From NCBI GenBank assembly GCA_944474755.1, contig OX104122.1, forward strand, positions 26,315,956 to 26,379,955: DNA of 64,000 bases, in the 5' to 3' direction. Positions within the stretch are counted from its first letter, which is position 1. Each line of letters starts with the position of its first letter. The position numbers and the translations under genes are program-made. The notes under the pieces were generated by a model. It was given only the letters and a program-made list of their open reading frames with translations, ran no database searches and had not been told where the DNA came from. This document shows positions 39,464 to 50,582 of the stretch, piece after piece. This DNA is from Limnoperna fortunei (lineage: Eukaryota > Mollusca > Bivalvia > Mytilida > Modiolidae).

Positions 39464-40884
39464 CTCTGCTTGAAATAAGAAATGTTACATTTTACATTTA
39501 TCCATGGATGACTGAAGTACATGCACATTTCAATTAAATTGTCAACAAATAATTTCAAAAATTACAAAATTTTAACGCTAAGTTTTCCATCTATAATCAA
39601 TATCTTCTTGTTGACTTGATATTGTAATTTCTTTGGATTTGAATTTTGGATCATGATTTTTTTGTTTGGTTTTCAGTGTTGTTAATAACAGGTTACCACC
39701 AGAAATACATGTTCATGCATACAACACAATTAGAAAATTAACATTAGTATTTAAAATCGGCAAATTTGATTTTTTGGAACCCCTGTGTGTTTTAAAAACC
39801 CTCTACATTATGTATTTTTTTAACTGCATCCTGATGTTTTTGCAGGGTCCACGATACCTTGATTTTTTTGTTTCACTTAATTTTCTGCCTTTATATTTCA
39901 AATTTGATTATAGTTCCTCCATTAAAACAATTCATTGCTTGATTCCCCCACAAATACATGTAAATGAACACAACAAAATTCACAATAGTATTTAAAAATA
40001 ACAAGTAGATGGAGTTGCTAAGAGAAAACATAAAGATGTGAAAAAAATCTTACCCTAATTATATCCATAAAGAAGTAACGTATTAGATTTTTGTCGATGA
40101 AATCTCCAGTATAATGACCATCATGTTTTAACTGTTCGAAGAATTCGAGCCAAAACTGTACGCACTCCTTTCTAAGTATCCCCCACCATCGTTCTATTCG
40201 TTGGTTGTGCTGACTGGTTCCGTAGAGAAACGATCTGCGGCTTTCAGGACCATTTCGTCTCAAAAGTGATTGCATTTCAGCGATATATCTGTTTTCGGTT
40301 CCCATATCCGCTCTCACTGTATACGGAACCCTCGTCAAAGTTGTCAATGCTTCTACATAGTATTTTGCGATGATTCTCGGATTATTATTACTGCTACTAA
40401 CTCTTAGCCAAATAATGTACCTAGAAAATCTGTCTATGCAACCGTTAACACAAATTCCATACGGTTTTAACTTGACGTAGGAATCTAAATGCCATAAATA
40501 GTTTGGACCTTTTGAAGTATAGCGTCTTCTTCGTAAGGTGCTCTTAACTCTTGCAGACATTCCTGCTGGATCAATAATCTTCATTAATATTCGAACCATC
40601 TCTCGTTGGACAACAAGGCCGCCCTGCAAACACCGTGCATGCATCCATCTATATCCATGCAAACGACCAGATAATTGTAGTTGTTCATAGATAAACATTG
40701 ATACATTGAGGATATTGGAATATTTTTTTCTTCTATATAATCCGTATGAAGCTAGACGTCTTTTCAGAGTCCTCAAAGAAATTATTACTCGGTGTTTCTG
40801 TGCTAATAAAGCAAGTATTTCTTCATACTGTAGTCCCAGCGCAAAGTAGGTTGAAATGATTGCAGTCATTTCATTCGGGGTCAT
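39149..40884 (-). CDS. Two-exon gene for a protein with a DDE integrase core
   Basis: Exon 1 is 40884-40054 (277 codons), ending at donor GTAAGA. Exon 2 is 39463-39149 (104 codons plus stop), and both are in phase 0. The protein is ~381 aa and has no internal stop. The N-terminus is helix-turn-helix-like ('LGLQYEEILALLAQKHRVIISLRTLKRRL', ~17-44). The RNase H-like integrase core (~125-250) has candidate catalytic residues D134 in WHLDSY, D193 in RADMGTEN and E231 in RIERWW. The C-terminal exon has the conserved tail seen in this family ('ELDACAQEC', 'ADIIMEENDW', 'YERASLYVEMRDAI'). These proteins resemble transposases of eukaryotic IS3-like or Ginger-like DNA transposons; I cannot choose between them. 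It converges on the HECT gene. An intact frame suggests recent activity or selection. Confidence 0.85.
40054..40884 (-). CDS. Integrase gene exon 1 (HTH and DDE core)
   Basis: Opens with ATG at 40884. Holds all three putative catalytic acidic residues (D134, D193, E231; 37 residues between the last two). Ends in 'FFMDIIR' before the donor. Confidence 0.85.
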
Positions 40885-41550
40885 ATTTTAAATACTATGG
40901 TATTGGAAACTGAAAAAAAGTTATCAACCATTAGATTTCGACTGATATTGTACCAGACCGTTTATCCCGTAAAGGTCTTTCCCCCCCCCCCCCAAACCCA
41001 GCAACTTATAGTTTAAAATTGTATTTGCCCCTGTATAGTTTTACGGACTTTCCATTTATTTTTGGCTTATTTCACTTAATGAAAATTCGAGTTATAAGAT
41101 GGTGAATGTTGGGCGGCGGGCGGGCAGCGACAATATTTTCGTAACAGTTTTCTCATGAACTACTTATCACAGCCTCTGGATATTTGGTACGCAGCTAAGC
41201 ATGGGGTCGCATATCGTGGGATACAATTTTAGGTCTTTCGCTCACCTACTTCCCATTTAACGAAATCTGGCCATTTTTATCTTTGACCCATTTTTTAAAA
41301 GAGGGGGAATGTCTACATGTACTTATACTTGCCAATGAGGCTTGAACATCTTTAACACATATTTCGAAACTTTGCAAAGACTGTTTTTATATCCTAAGTA
41401 ATCTAAAAGGTTCTAGCGGGACATTTGGATAAGTGCTAACAACCCGATAATAACAAGTTAAGTTAAATCTTACCATAAGCTCTGCTGCTGCCGTCTCTCC
41501 TCTGCTTCGATCAACAAATGCGCAAGGAAATAAGTAACCACGTGAAAAAA
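40885..41550. other. Sequence upstream (on the minus strand) of the integrase gene
   Basis: Includes a 13-base C run at 40981-40993 and a G+C-rich 'gggcggcgggcgggcagcg' patch at 41110-41130. No gene is visible. It would contain the integrase promoter. Confidence 0.5.
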
Positions 41551-42914
41551 GTTATAAACTCACGCGCACAAGTTTGAAACTCGTGCGCTCAAGATTTGAA
41601 ACTCCTGCGCTCAAGTTACTAACTCGTGCGCACAAGTTAGTAACTCGTGCGCACAAGTTAGTAACTCGTGCGCACAAGTTTGTAACTCGTGCGCGCAAGA
41701 TTTGAAACTCGTGCGCTCAAGTTAGTAACTCGTGCGCACAAGTCTGCAACTCGTGCGCTCAAGATTTGAAACTCGTGCGCACAAGTTAGTAACTCGTGCG
41801 CACAAGATTTGAAACTCGTGCGCTCAAGTTAGTAACTCGTGCGCACAAGATTTGAAACTCGTGCGCTCAAGTTAGTAACTCGTGCGCACAAGTTAGTAAC
41901 TCGTGCGCACAAGTTTGAAACTCGTGCGCATAAGATTTGAAACTCGTGCGCTCAAGTTAGTAACTCGTGCGCACCAGTTTAAAACTCGTGCGCACAAGTT
42001 ATAAATTATTTTTTCCATGGCACGTACGGGCTTCCATATCAAGTTGATAACCCGTGCGCACAAGTTATAAATTATTTTTTCCATGGCACGTACGGGCTTC
42101 CATATCAAGTTGATAACTCGTGCGCTCAAAATTTGAAACTCGTGCGCACAAGTTTGAAACTCGTGCGCTCAAAATTTGAAACTCGTGCGCTCAAGTTAAT
42201 AACTTGTGCGCTCAAGTTAGTAACTCGTGCGCACAAGATTGAATCTCGTGCGCTCAAGATTTGAAACTCGTGCGCACAAGTTAGTAACTCGTGCGCACAA
42301 GTTAGTAACTCGTGCGCACTAGTAGCTCGTGCGCACAAGATTTGAAACTCGTGCGCACAAGCTAGTAACTCGTGCGCACAAGATATGAAACTCGTGCGCT
42401 CAAGTTAGTAACTTTTGCGGACAAGTTAGTAACTTTTGCGCACAAGTTAGTAACTTGTGCGCACTAGATTTGAAACTCGTGCGCACAAGTTTGTAACTCG
42501 TGCGCACAAGATTTGAAACTCGTGCGCACAAGTTTTGAAACTCGTGCGCACAAGTTAGTAACTCGTGCGCACAAGTTAGTAGCTAGTGCGCACAAGATTT
42601 GAAACTCGTGCGCTCAAGTTAGTAACTCGTGCGTACAAGTTAGTAACTCGTGCGCACAAGATTTGAAACTCGTGCGCACAAGATTTGAAACTCGTGCGCT
42701 CAAGTTAGTAAATCGTGCGCACAAGATTTGAAACTCGTGCGCACAAGTTAGTAACTCGTGCGCACCAGTTTGAAACTCGTGCGCACAAGATTTGAAACTC
42801 GTGCGCACAAGTTAGTAACTCGTGCGCACCAGTTTGAAACTCGTGCGCACCAGTTTGAAACTCGTGGGCACAAGTTATAAATTATTTTTTCCTTGGCACG
42901 TTCGGGCTTCCATA
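41551..42914. repeat. GTGCGCAC minisatellite (20-23 bp units)
   Basis: About 60 degenerate units of two main kinds, 'aactcgtgcgcacaagttagt' (21 bp) and 'aactcgtgcgcacaagatttga' (22 bp), with c/t and a/t variants. Nearly every unit holds the palindrome GTGCGCAC or GTGCGCTC. A longer cassette ('ccatggcacgtacgggcttc' plus flanks) occurs at 41999-42050 and 42064-42116, and truncated and mutated at 42874-42914. Open frames on either strand here follow from repetition and are not genes. Confidence 0.95.
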
Positions 42915-45900
42915 GTGTTCTTTATATACATGAGATTTATATAATAGCACTATTCTATTATTATTTGAAGCACTAGTTCCTCCCCTTTCATTCTTGCATA
43001 CAAACTGTCTTTCTTACTTCATAAAATAAACTTTCTTACTTGCTACAATCATCAAAATTTTCTTTCTCGATAAATACAAATGTTACCTTCTTCACACCTT
43101 TTCTCTCTCAGTACAAATGCAATGGTAGTATTTGTTCATACCTACTTTCACATACAAATATGACCTTTCACAAATTCGATCTCTCTGTTCAAATACTACC
43201 ACACTGACGATCATCTTAACTTATAGAAAACATTCAAAATATATACATGTTATTCACTCAAAACACAAAACACTTTAACACACTCCCAACTATATTCATA
43301 AATATCAAATAAATGCACTAAAGTAGAAAAACAAAGCACAAAAGCACAACATAAGTACACTTATAATATGTATTGTCCCTTATAAAGTCTTGTGCTGTCT
43401 GGACCAATGGAGATGCGTGTAGACTTACAAACAGGCTTATAATTAGCACATATCAAGTCTGTCGTATTGTGAAAATCTGAAAAAAAATCAACAATAAATT
43501 GTTATAAAAAAAAGAAAGTAATTACATGTTTTAATGAAATAAAAAAAACGCCAAAGCCCTATATATCTAGTACAGACAGAACTTACGGACAAGCCAAACG
43601 CTTAAACAACAACATAATAATGATATAGAACAACAACAAACAAAAAGAAATAGGCTGAAATAATATTAATTTTAGTTTTAATGAAAAGGTAGTGCTTAAC
43701 ATATTCATAGGAAAAACTTCATAATACAACTGATAAAATAGAAGTAAGTAAGTTTCCATATAATTAGCAAATTCAATGGCAATAAACATCGAGGTATTCA
43801 GGTAATCTAATTACCAATCAAACAGTGACACATGCCATTTACAACTTAATAGAATTATGATTAACAAACTTTGAATACAAATGGTATTATTTTAAACATT
43901 TTTTAAATAAAAAAGTATCATTGCGGACCATGCCTTAAGTTATTTTAAATCTAATAAACAATTTACAATAAAAAAATGCATTAATTTTATATAGTAATGT
44001 AAGAATACACAAGACTTATACATAATTATCAATAAGTTATCCTGTCATAAGACATTAATTTTTTACCCCTACCTCCCAAGCTGAAGTCACAATCATGTGC
44101 GTCTTTGATTTTGTTTCTGTAAGACTTTAAAGGGACAGTGAGTAAAAACTTTAATTGTAAAATATTCAAATATATGGTTTAAGAGTAAATGTACTGATAA
44201 ACATTTAACAGCTTGATGTTTGTATAGTGACATTCAAAGGCAATCAAGTGCATTTATACATGTAGCTCCTTGAATTTTTAATTAAAACGAAAACCTCGTG
44301 TGTTCAAAAGATAAAAAAAAAATATGCCCAATTAAGCTGCTAATGAACCTAAATAAGGCAAAATAATTATAATATAAAACTTTTATATTTTAAAAAGAAT
44401 GCACAATACTCAAATATTTGTTAATGGTTTGGCATTACTTTTATTTACAAATGTGTATATTAAATTCATATATTTATAAAATTACAATTTGTTTTGTATA
44501 GTGAGCTTCTTAAATTTCAATAACTTATTATTTCTTGCTAAACAAAAACACAAATTGTTCTAAAATATACTGTTTAAAAGTGTTGGGACCAATTGTCCAA
44601 AAGTGGTACCACTTGGCAAAGATTTGGGACGAATTGGTTGGTACCTATTTGCAAGTGGGACCAATTGACCAGACACCCTTTTTCCAGTGCCAGTCAAAAT
44701 TGTGTTCCCTAAGTCCCATCCCACCCCTTTTCAGTTGATTTTTTGTTTGTTAACCTAGCTGTTCTCGTCCCGAATATAGCTGAAATAATGCAAACATCCA
44801 ATCAAACAATCAAAACGTTGGCCGGAAATTTTTCGTAGATTTTCCGGCGTTAAGAAGCATGTAGATGATTCAGATTTTACTTTCCATCGAGTGTTTGATT
44901 GTCATTGCACAATATATGGACGGGAACGTCATTACCACAACGAATGGATTGTGATCCGGAATTTCACCGTAAACTTTTTACAATTATTTTCTACTTTCGT
45001 TATCAACTCAACATCCATGCAGTTTTAAGTTTCAACACTTTGATATAAACAGAAAGCCGTAAAGTGATTTTAAAAATATCTGAAGTACTTATAACTTATT
45101 CCTTGCAGAGGTTAGTTTTAGTTGATTGATTTTTTGCATATACGAGGATGTGAATGAGGTTTAAAGAATAAAGAATAATGACACACACAAAAAAAAAAAC
45201 AGATAAAGAATAATGGCACTTAAAGTATAAAAAATAATCATGTGATATGAGAAAATCGGCAAAATGGATAAAAGAATAGAGAACAAAGGGCAAAAAAACT
45301 TTAAGAATATAGATAATTGAGGGCACCCCCATCCACACCCTTATATACCAACACACAAATCTTTATTTGTCAAGCATTGAAACACGATTATCCTGACAAA
45401 TAGTAGGACCTCCCTGCATATGACAAACCAACATCTGCATTCATGAAACAATAATTAGAAGATAATAAGATGTGGAATACATGTAAGTGCATGGACATAG
45501 CTCGCATCAGCAAGCGGAAATTTTAAAATATTTTAAACACAATGACAAACAGCTAGCCAACAGCAAAACATCGAGTCCAGTAGGCGCTGCTTGCTGTTTA
45601 ATGCAAGATTTAAATAAAAATTAAAAAATCAATTTGGGGACTAGTTGCATGAGTCTCTCACAACTTACGTGAGACTTGACAGGTCTGCAAATCCAGTCCT
45701 AAAATAGTCGGAGAAAGATCCCCTTCCTAAACAAAAAACAAAAAAGCATAAAAATGACAACTTAAGCCATAATAAAATAATTCCTATCTTCGCGTTGTTG
45801 ATCGCTGCTCAGTTGTTTTTGTGTTTTCTCTTGTTTGTTTCCAAGTGAAGTATTGAAGAATGTGAAGTTAATATTTATGACTCTTTGTTTTACATTAGAA

Positions 45901-45946
45901 CCTATCATATAATTAATATACAAAACACATACGTTTTATTTTGCAG
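42915..45946. other. AT-rich intergenic sequence
   Basis: No convincing exon on either strand; only short frames without motifs. A cluster of degenerate 'gggaccaattg' units lies at 44580-44690. A non-coding first exon of the gene that follows may be here but cannot be placed. Confidence 0.5.
44580..44690. repeat. Degenerate 'gggaccaattg' repeat cluster
   Basis: Four or five diverged copies: 'gggaccaattgtcc', 'tggtaccacttgg', 'gggacgaattgg', 'ggtacctatttg', 'gggaccaattgacc', spaced about 20-25 bp. Confidence 0.6.
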
Positions 45947-46144
45947 CAGGAAATCATTGCACTATGGCAAGTGAAAACTTAGAAGAAGAAGAAACCCCTT
46001 GGTGTGTTTTATTCCATCAAATGTCTGACCCTTACTATGGGTGGGTTAAGGACTTGCAATCAGCAAATACCATTGTTGATGAATTTTCATTATATACATC
46101 AACATCATATTCAGTCCCTAGATGTACCAAAAATTTTGGAGCAG
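45947..46144 (+). CDS. SWIM-Ulp1 gene exon A (start codon exon)
   Basis: Acceptor 'ttttgcag' at 45946; ATG at 45964; ends before gtatat in phase 1. Encodes MASENLEEEETPWCVLF..., acidic and then CaRF-like. Confidence 0.75.
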
Positions 46145-46594
46145 GTATATATATATAAATAGATTAATTTTGAAGTACATATGTATGTAAACCTATAAAA
46201 TATTTTTGAAATGATTCATATCACTTGTAAGAAATAAGTTTAATTTAAAGTGTTAAAAAGCTTTGTTTATATGTTTTGTTTTTCTCTTTCTTATTTGATC
46301 TTGGTGGGTAGATTATTTCTCTCCATAACATTGAAATAATTAATATTCTATCTGCTTTCTGTAAGTCTAGCATTTCTAGGTATTGAAAACATATTGTTAA
46401 TTTCCAAGAAATAGTTTGTTTTCATGGTGACAGAATTTGTTCCCTTTTTTTCAACTTATATGTCTGTATAAATAGTTTATACCTTCTGAGAAGTTTGAAG
46501 GAGCATATAGATTTTGAATTGTGCCCATCATATGTGCATATGAATAAAAAATCATATAAATCATGGTTTCATTTTAGTTTTATGATACTTTCAG

Positions 46595-46749
46595 AAACTT
46601 ATTCTGATGACCACTATGTCAGATGGGAGGACAATGGTACGGTGAAACATGGTACTGCCATTCCATTCCAACACATTCCATTTTTCATAATGGGCCATAG
46701 ACTGATGGAATGTCATCAGGGACCTAATTACAGAAAAAAAGATGTGAAA
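46595..46749 (+). CDS. SWIM-Ulp1 gene exon B (CaRF-like domain, part 1)
   Basis: Acceptor 'ctttcag', phase 1 in (G|AA gives Glu), ends phase 0 before gtaaga. Reads ETYSDDHYVRWEDNG...FFIMGHRLMECHQGPNYRKK, which resembles the calcium-responsive transcription factor family. Confidence 0.8.
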
Positions 46750-49182
46750 GTAAGAATTAAATTCTAATGAAACATTTTTGAAAATGTTTTATAAGTTTTA
46801 TGGTAAGTGTTTTTTGTATTTATCCTAAAAGTAATATTGGACACACATTTCTCTCAACCAATGTATGATGAAATAATTTATCCATTTTCAAAAAAACATT
46901 ATCTTCATTGTAAAAAAGAATAAATAGTATATACAGAAGGCCAAACGGGCTCACCTGAGATACACTGTGAGAAAGTCACTACCTAAAACCAATTACCTTA
47001 TATTTTGTTCATTGGTAATTTATAACCAGGAATATATCTTGATAAAATCCATGCAAAAGTTTGCAAAAAATACAGAATCAATCTGTTATTCAAAACAATT
47101 TCAAAGTGACTATTTTGTCGAAGTGATCTGTGAAAAACGCTGTGCTACGTTACTTACATGTAGCATCTACGTCATTCAACCGGAATGTGGCGTAATGAGT
47201 AGACGTTTATTTCATTGATCCCGTGTAAGGTTACAAAGTAAGTCATTTTAATCGTTTATGTAATAGTTTGTGAATGAGAATCTTTTATTTTACTGTAAAT
47301 TATAACATGGGGTGTCAAATTTTGTGTTTTTAATATTTTGCTCTTTGACGAAACGTATTATTTCAAATTTATGTTGCCAACGTTTCAGACAAATTTTCCA
47401 ATGAAGTGTCAGTTTCACTTTTTATTGTTTTGTATATTTTGTATTTTATATCGTTATTATTTCTGGTAACTGTTTGGTGCTGTGTTATATTTAATTTTCA
47501 GTACTTTGCAGTGGCCAGGGGAGATACGATTTACACATCATTTATTTAGATCAAATTTTAATTACAATGCATTGATGTACAGACAGTATGTGATGAGTTG
47601 TAGGTTCTTGTGTAGTCCGAATTTTACTGCCATAATGGTCCTATTACAGTGTTTTGTGATTTGTTGGATTAACCAAAAAAAATGGTGAGGTTATTCGCAA
47701 GTTCTTCTGGTGAATGAACAGGAATGCATTCGGGATTTGTCACTTGCTGTTGAATGTTGATGTTTGTGCAATTTGAAGAGTTTTGTTCAGATTATTTGAA
47801 GTGTATGATTGTTAACAGAAGGTAGCTGTGAAAACGTAGCTCTGGTGGTCGAAAATGGAGGGCAGAGAATATTGCATGTCATTTTTTAAACCGTTAAAAC
47901 AAAAGGGCGCTGTAGGGGGTCCATAATACATGCAGATGTATTTAATGCAAGTGCTATGAGGGCGAGAATGCTATATTTCTAGGAAAATGTGTAATATTTG
48001 ATGCTTTGTTTGTTTGTTTGTTCGTTTTCATTGGGGGAGGGGTTTAGATCGTGTTTTATTTTATCCTGCTTTGTTTATTTTTGAACATTCTGTTACTGTG
48101 ACGTAATTATTTTTAGATTCCTCCGCCTTTAGTCACGCATGCCCGGTAATGAACTGCCTGATATTTTTTGTATCACGGCTAGTATGCTGAGACAAACATT
48201 ATCAGTAGGCACACATCAAAGGAAAATAACACAAATTACCGATAAATAAATTTATAGATTAAACATACAGATTTAAAAACTCTGGTTCTGTTTATTCTTT
48301 ACCGATCAATATATAAAACTGTATACAAGTTTTATCATTCTGACGAATATATATATAAATATACAATATATATTATTATATTTTACTATGGTAACCAGTA
48401 TTTAAATAAATCGGATGTTACGAGAAATAACATCTATTTCTCACTCAAAACTTCACGTGGGTAAAATGACTGTCTGGGAATTTGCACGTATACAAAATAA
48501 CTATTTATTTGTTCGACGTGCCAAAGCGTGCCAAAATTTGAAAAAGGGAAATGAATAGGTATTTATCCAAGGTGCAAAAGAGCGTCAAATTTATAAGGAT
48601 TACTCAGTTAGACTACAAAGACCAATTGTTCTTGTTTGTGTTTAGTTCAGTATAATAATACAGTTATGGATTTTTAATTGACTTCAGGTAATATCCAAAT
48701 TATTAAATCTAGAAAGAGTTATTTTTCCTCAGTCCTGCGGACCTCGCAAAAATAACCCTTTCTTGATTTAATAATTATGGATATTACCTTCGTTAAAGGC
48801 CATAATTGTATATTGTTATTTCCACCAAATATCAAATAGTTAGTACACATGTTTATAGAATATTTAATACATGTACACATTTACAAATATATGGCTTTTA
48901 AGTAAAATTTTATGTGTTACTACATGTATTTAAAGATAAAATTTGTTTCATTCAATTATAAAAAATTCCTGATCAACTCACTGTAAAGTCGATACAAATT
49001 AATTGACTTGTGTAACTTTTAATAAATGCATTATTTATTTTCTAGTCTAGCAACAAACAGGTTTAGCCAAAACCTAACATCAATTTCTTTGCAAACTTGT
49101 TCAAATTTCTGAAATAAATCAACTAAATATTTATTTACATAAGCTCAAACTTAAAATTCTTTAAATTTTTTTTTTTTTACAG
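46750..49182. other. Intron B-C with repeats
   Basis: 2.4 kb, AT-rich. Holds a 'ggccaaacgggctcacctgag' fragment at ~46938 and a fold-back at 48686-48789. No coding exon seen. Confidence 0.6.
48686..48789. repeat. Imperfect fold-back (~41 bp arms)
   Basis: 'aggtaatatccaaattatta...gagttattttt' and 'aaaaataacccttt...tggatattacct' are near reverse complements around a ~20 bp loop. Likely a small palindromic mobile repeat. Confidence 0.75.
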
Positions 49183-49308
49183 GAGACAGATGACAAAGAT
49201 CACCAGTATAAACAAGATGCAACCAAAAAACGTAATACTGGATCTATAAAGCTTGGCTGTACAGCAGCAGTATATATGAGGGAAATTGTTTTTTTTCCTG
49301 AATACAAG
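49183..49308 (+). CDS. SWIM-Ulp1 gene exon C (CaRF-like domain, part 2)
   Basis: Acceptor after a T-run 'tttttacag', phase 0 in and out, donor gtacgg. Reads ETDDKDHQYKQDATKKRN, then GSIKLGCTAAVYMREIVFF and PEYK, the second half of the CaRF-like domain. The minisatellite starts 31 bp after the exon. Confidence 0.8.
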
Positions 49309-49338
49309 GTACGGTACCATCATTTTTATAAAACAAAT

Positions 49339-50207
49339 CAATCCATGTGCTGTTATCAGACAGAATACAACACATGGACTGTGAAACAACACACAACAGA
49401 CAGTATACACCATATATCTCAATCCATGTGTTGTTATCAGACAGAATACAACACACAACAGACAGTATACACCATATATCTTAATCCATGTGTTGTTATC
49501 TGACAGAATACAACACATGGACTGTGAAACAACACACAACAGACAGTATACACAACATATCTCAATCCATGTGTTTTTATCAGACAGAATACAACACATT
49601 GGCTGTGATACAACACACAACAGAGAGTATACACCATATATCTCAATCCACGTGTTGTTTTCAGCCAGAATACAACACATGGACTGTGAAACAACACACA
49701 ACAGACAGTATGCACCATATATCTCAATCCATGTATTGTTATCAGACAGAATACAACACATGGACTGTGACACAACAGAAAACAGACAATATACACCATA
49801 TATCTCAATCCATGTGTTGTTATCAGACAGAATACAACACACAACAGACAGTATACACCATATATCTCAATCCATGTGTTGTTATCTGACAGAATACAAC
49901 ACACAACAGACAGTATACACCATATATCTTAATCCATGTGTTGTTATCTGACAGAATACAACACATGGACTGTGGAACAACACACAACAGACAGTATACA
50001 CCATATATCTCAATCCATGTGTTGTTATCTGACAGAATACAACACACAACAGACAGTATACACCATATATCTCAATCCATGTGTTGTTATCAGACAGAAT
50101 ACAACACACAACAGACAGTATACACCATATATCTCAATCCATGTGTTGTTATCAGACAGAATACAACACACAACAGACAGTATACACCATATATCTCAAT
50201 CCATGTG
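49339..50207. repeat. Intronic minisatellite array 1 (81/62 bp units)
   Basis: Units start ('caatcc/taatcc') at 49339, 49420, 49482, 49563, 49644, 49725, 49806, 49868, 49930, 50011, 50073, 50135 and 50197, giving spacings 81,62,81,81,81,81,62,62,81,62,62,62. The short unit lost 19 bp between two ACAACAC copies. The full unit has a 12 bp stem, TCCATGTGTTGT / ACAACACATGGA. This is the reverse complement of array 2. Open frames in it arise from repetition. Confidence 0.95.
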
Positions 50208-50347
50208 AGGACAATGCAAATACATTTATTCAAATATGACATTTGCAGAAGGCACCAGTGTCTTACATTGTACATTTTTAAAGTTAATTTATAGGAAAAT
50301 TTCAAGTAAAAATATTTATTGCAATATATTGTACTTATCGTTCATAG

Positions 50348-50361
50348 GTGAAAGGCATCAG
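50348..50361 (+). CDS. Candidate 14 nt microexon D of the SWIM-Ulp1 gene
   Basis: 'ttatcgttcatag|gtgaaaggcatcag|gtaatg'. Exon C ends in phase 0 and the SWIM exon needs phase 2 in; joining them directly puts a stop within three codons. Fourteen nt changes phase 0 to phase 2, giving V-K-G-I-R across the joins. Inferred from phase only. Confidence 0.35.
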
Positions 50362-50464
50362 GTAATGAGGAATATTTTTTGTAGTAATCTTATCACCTCA
50401 TCTCCATTTAGAACTCTCATTCAATTATCTACTGCTTATGGTTTTGGTTACTTTTCTTAATATC

Positions 50465-50582
50465 TAACTGTAAATTCAGAACTTTTTTATTTATTTTTTT
50501 TTTGGAATATTTTACAAAACTTGTTCATAAATTGTTGCATATATTTTCACTCTTAACCTATAATATTCTGAATTTACAGTTA
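50465..50582. repeat. 118 bp element with 17 bp inverted ends (MITE-like)
   Basis: TAACTGTAAATTCAGAA at 50465-50481 and its exact reverse complement at 50566-50582. Confidence 0.65.

Noticed and set aside
41893..42808. Frames of 64-78 codons across the GTGCGCAC array
   Set aside because: Repeat-derived, low complexity, no flanking signals.
41551..42914. CRISPR-like appearance of regularly spaced palindromic repeats
   Set aside because: No unique spacers (units are contiguous with two alternating tails), no cas genes, eukaryotic context.
45096..45356. 86-codon minus-strand frame, hydrophobic
   Set aside because: AT-rich chance frame with runs of one residue type, no homology recognised.
49177..50305. 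Several overlapping frames on both strands in minisatellite array 1
   Set aside because: Frames stay open on both strands at once because of the repeat period; no start, splice or domain evidence.
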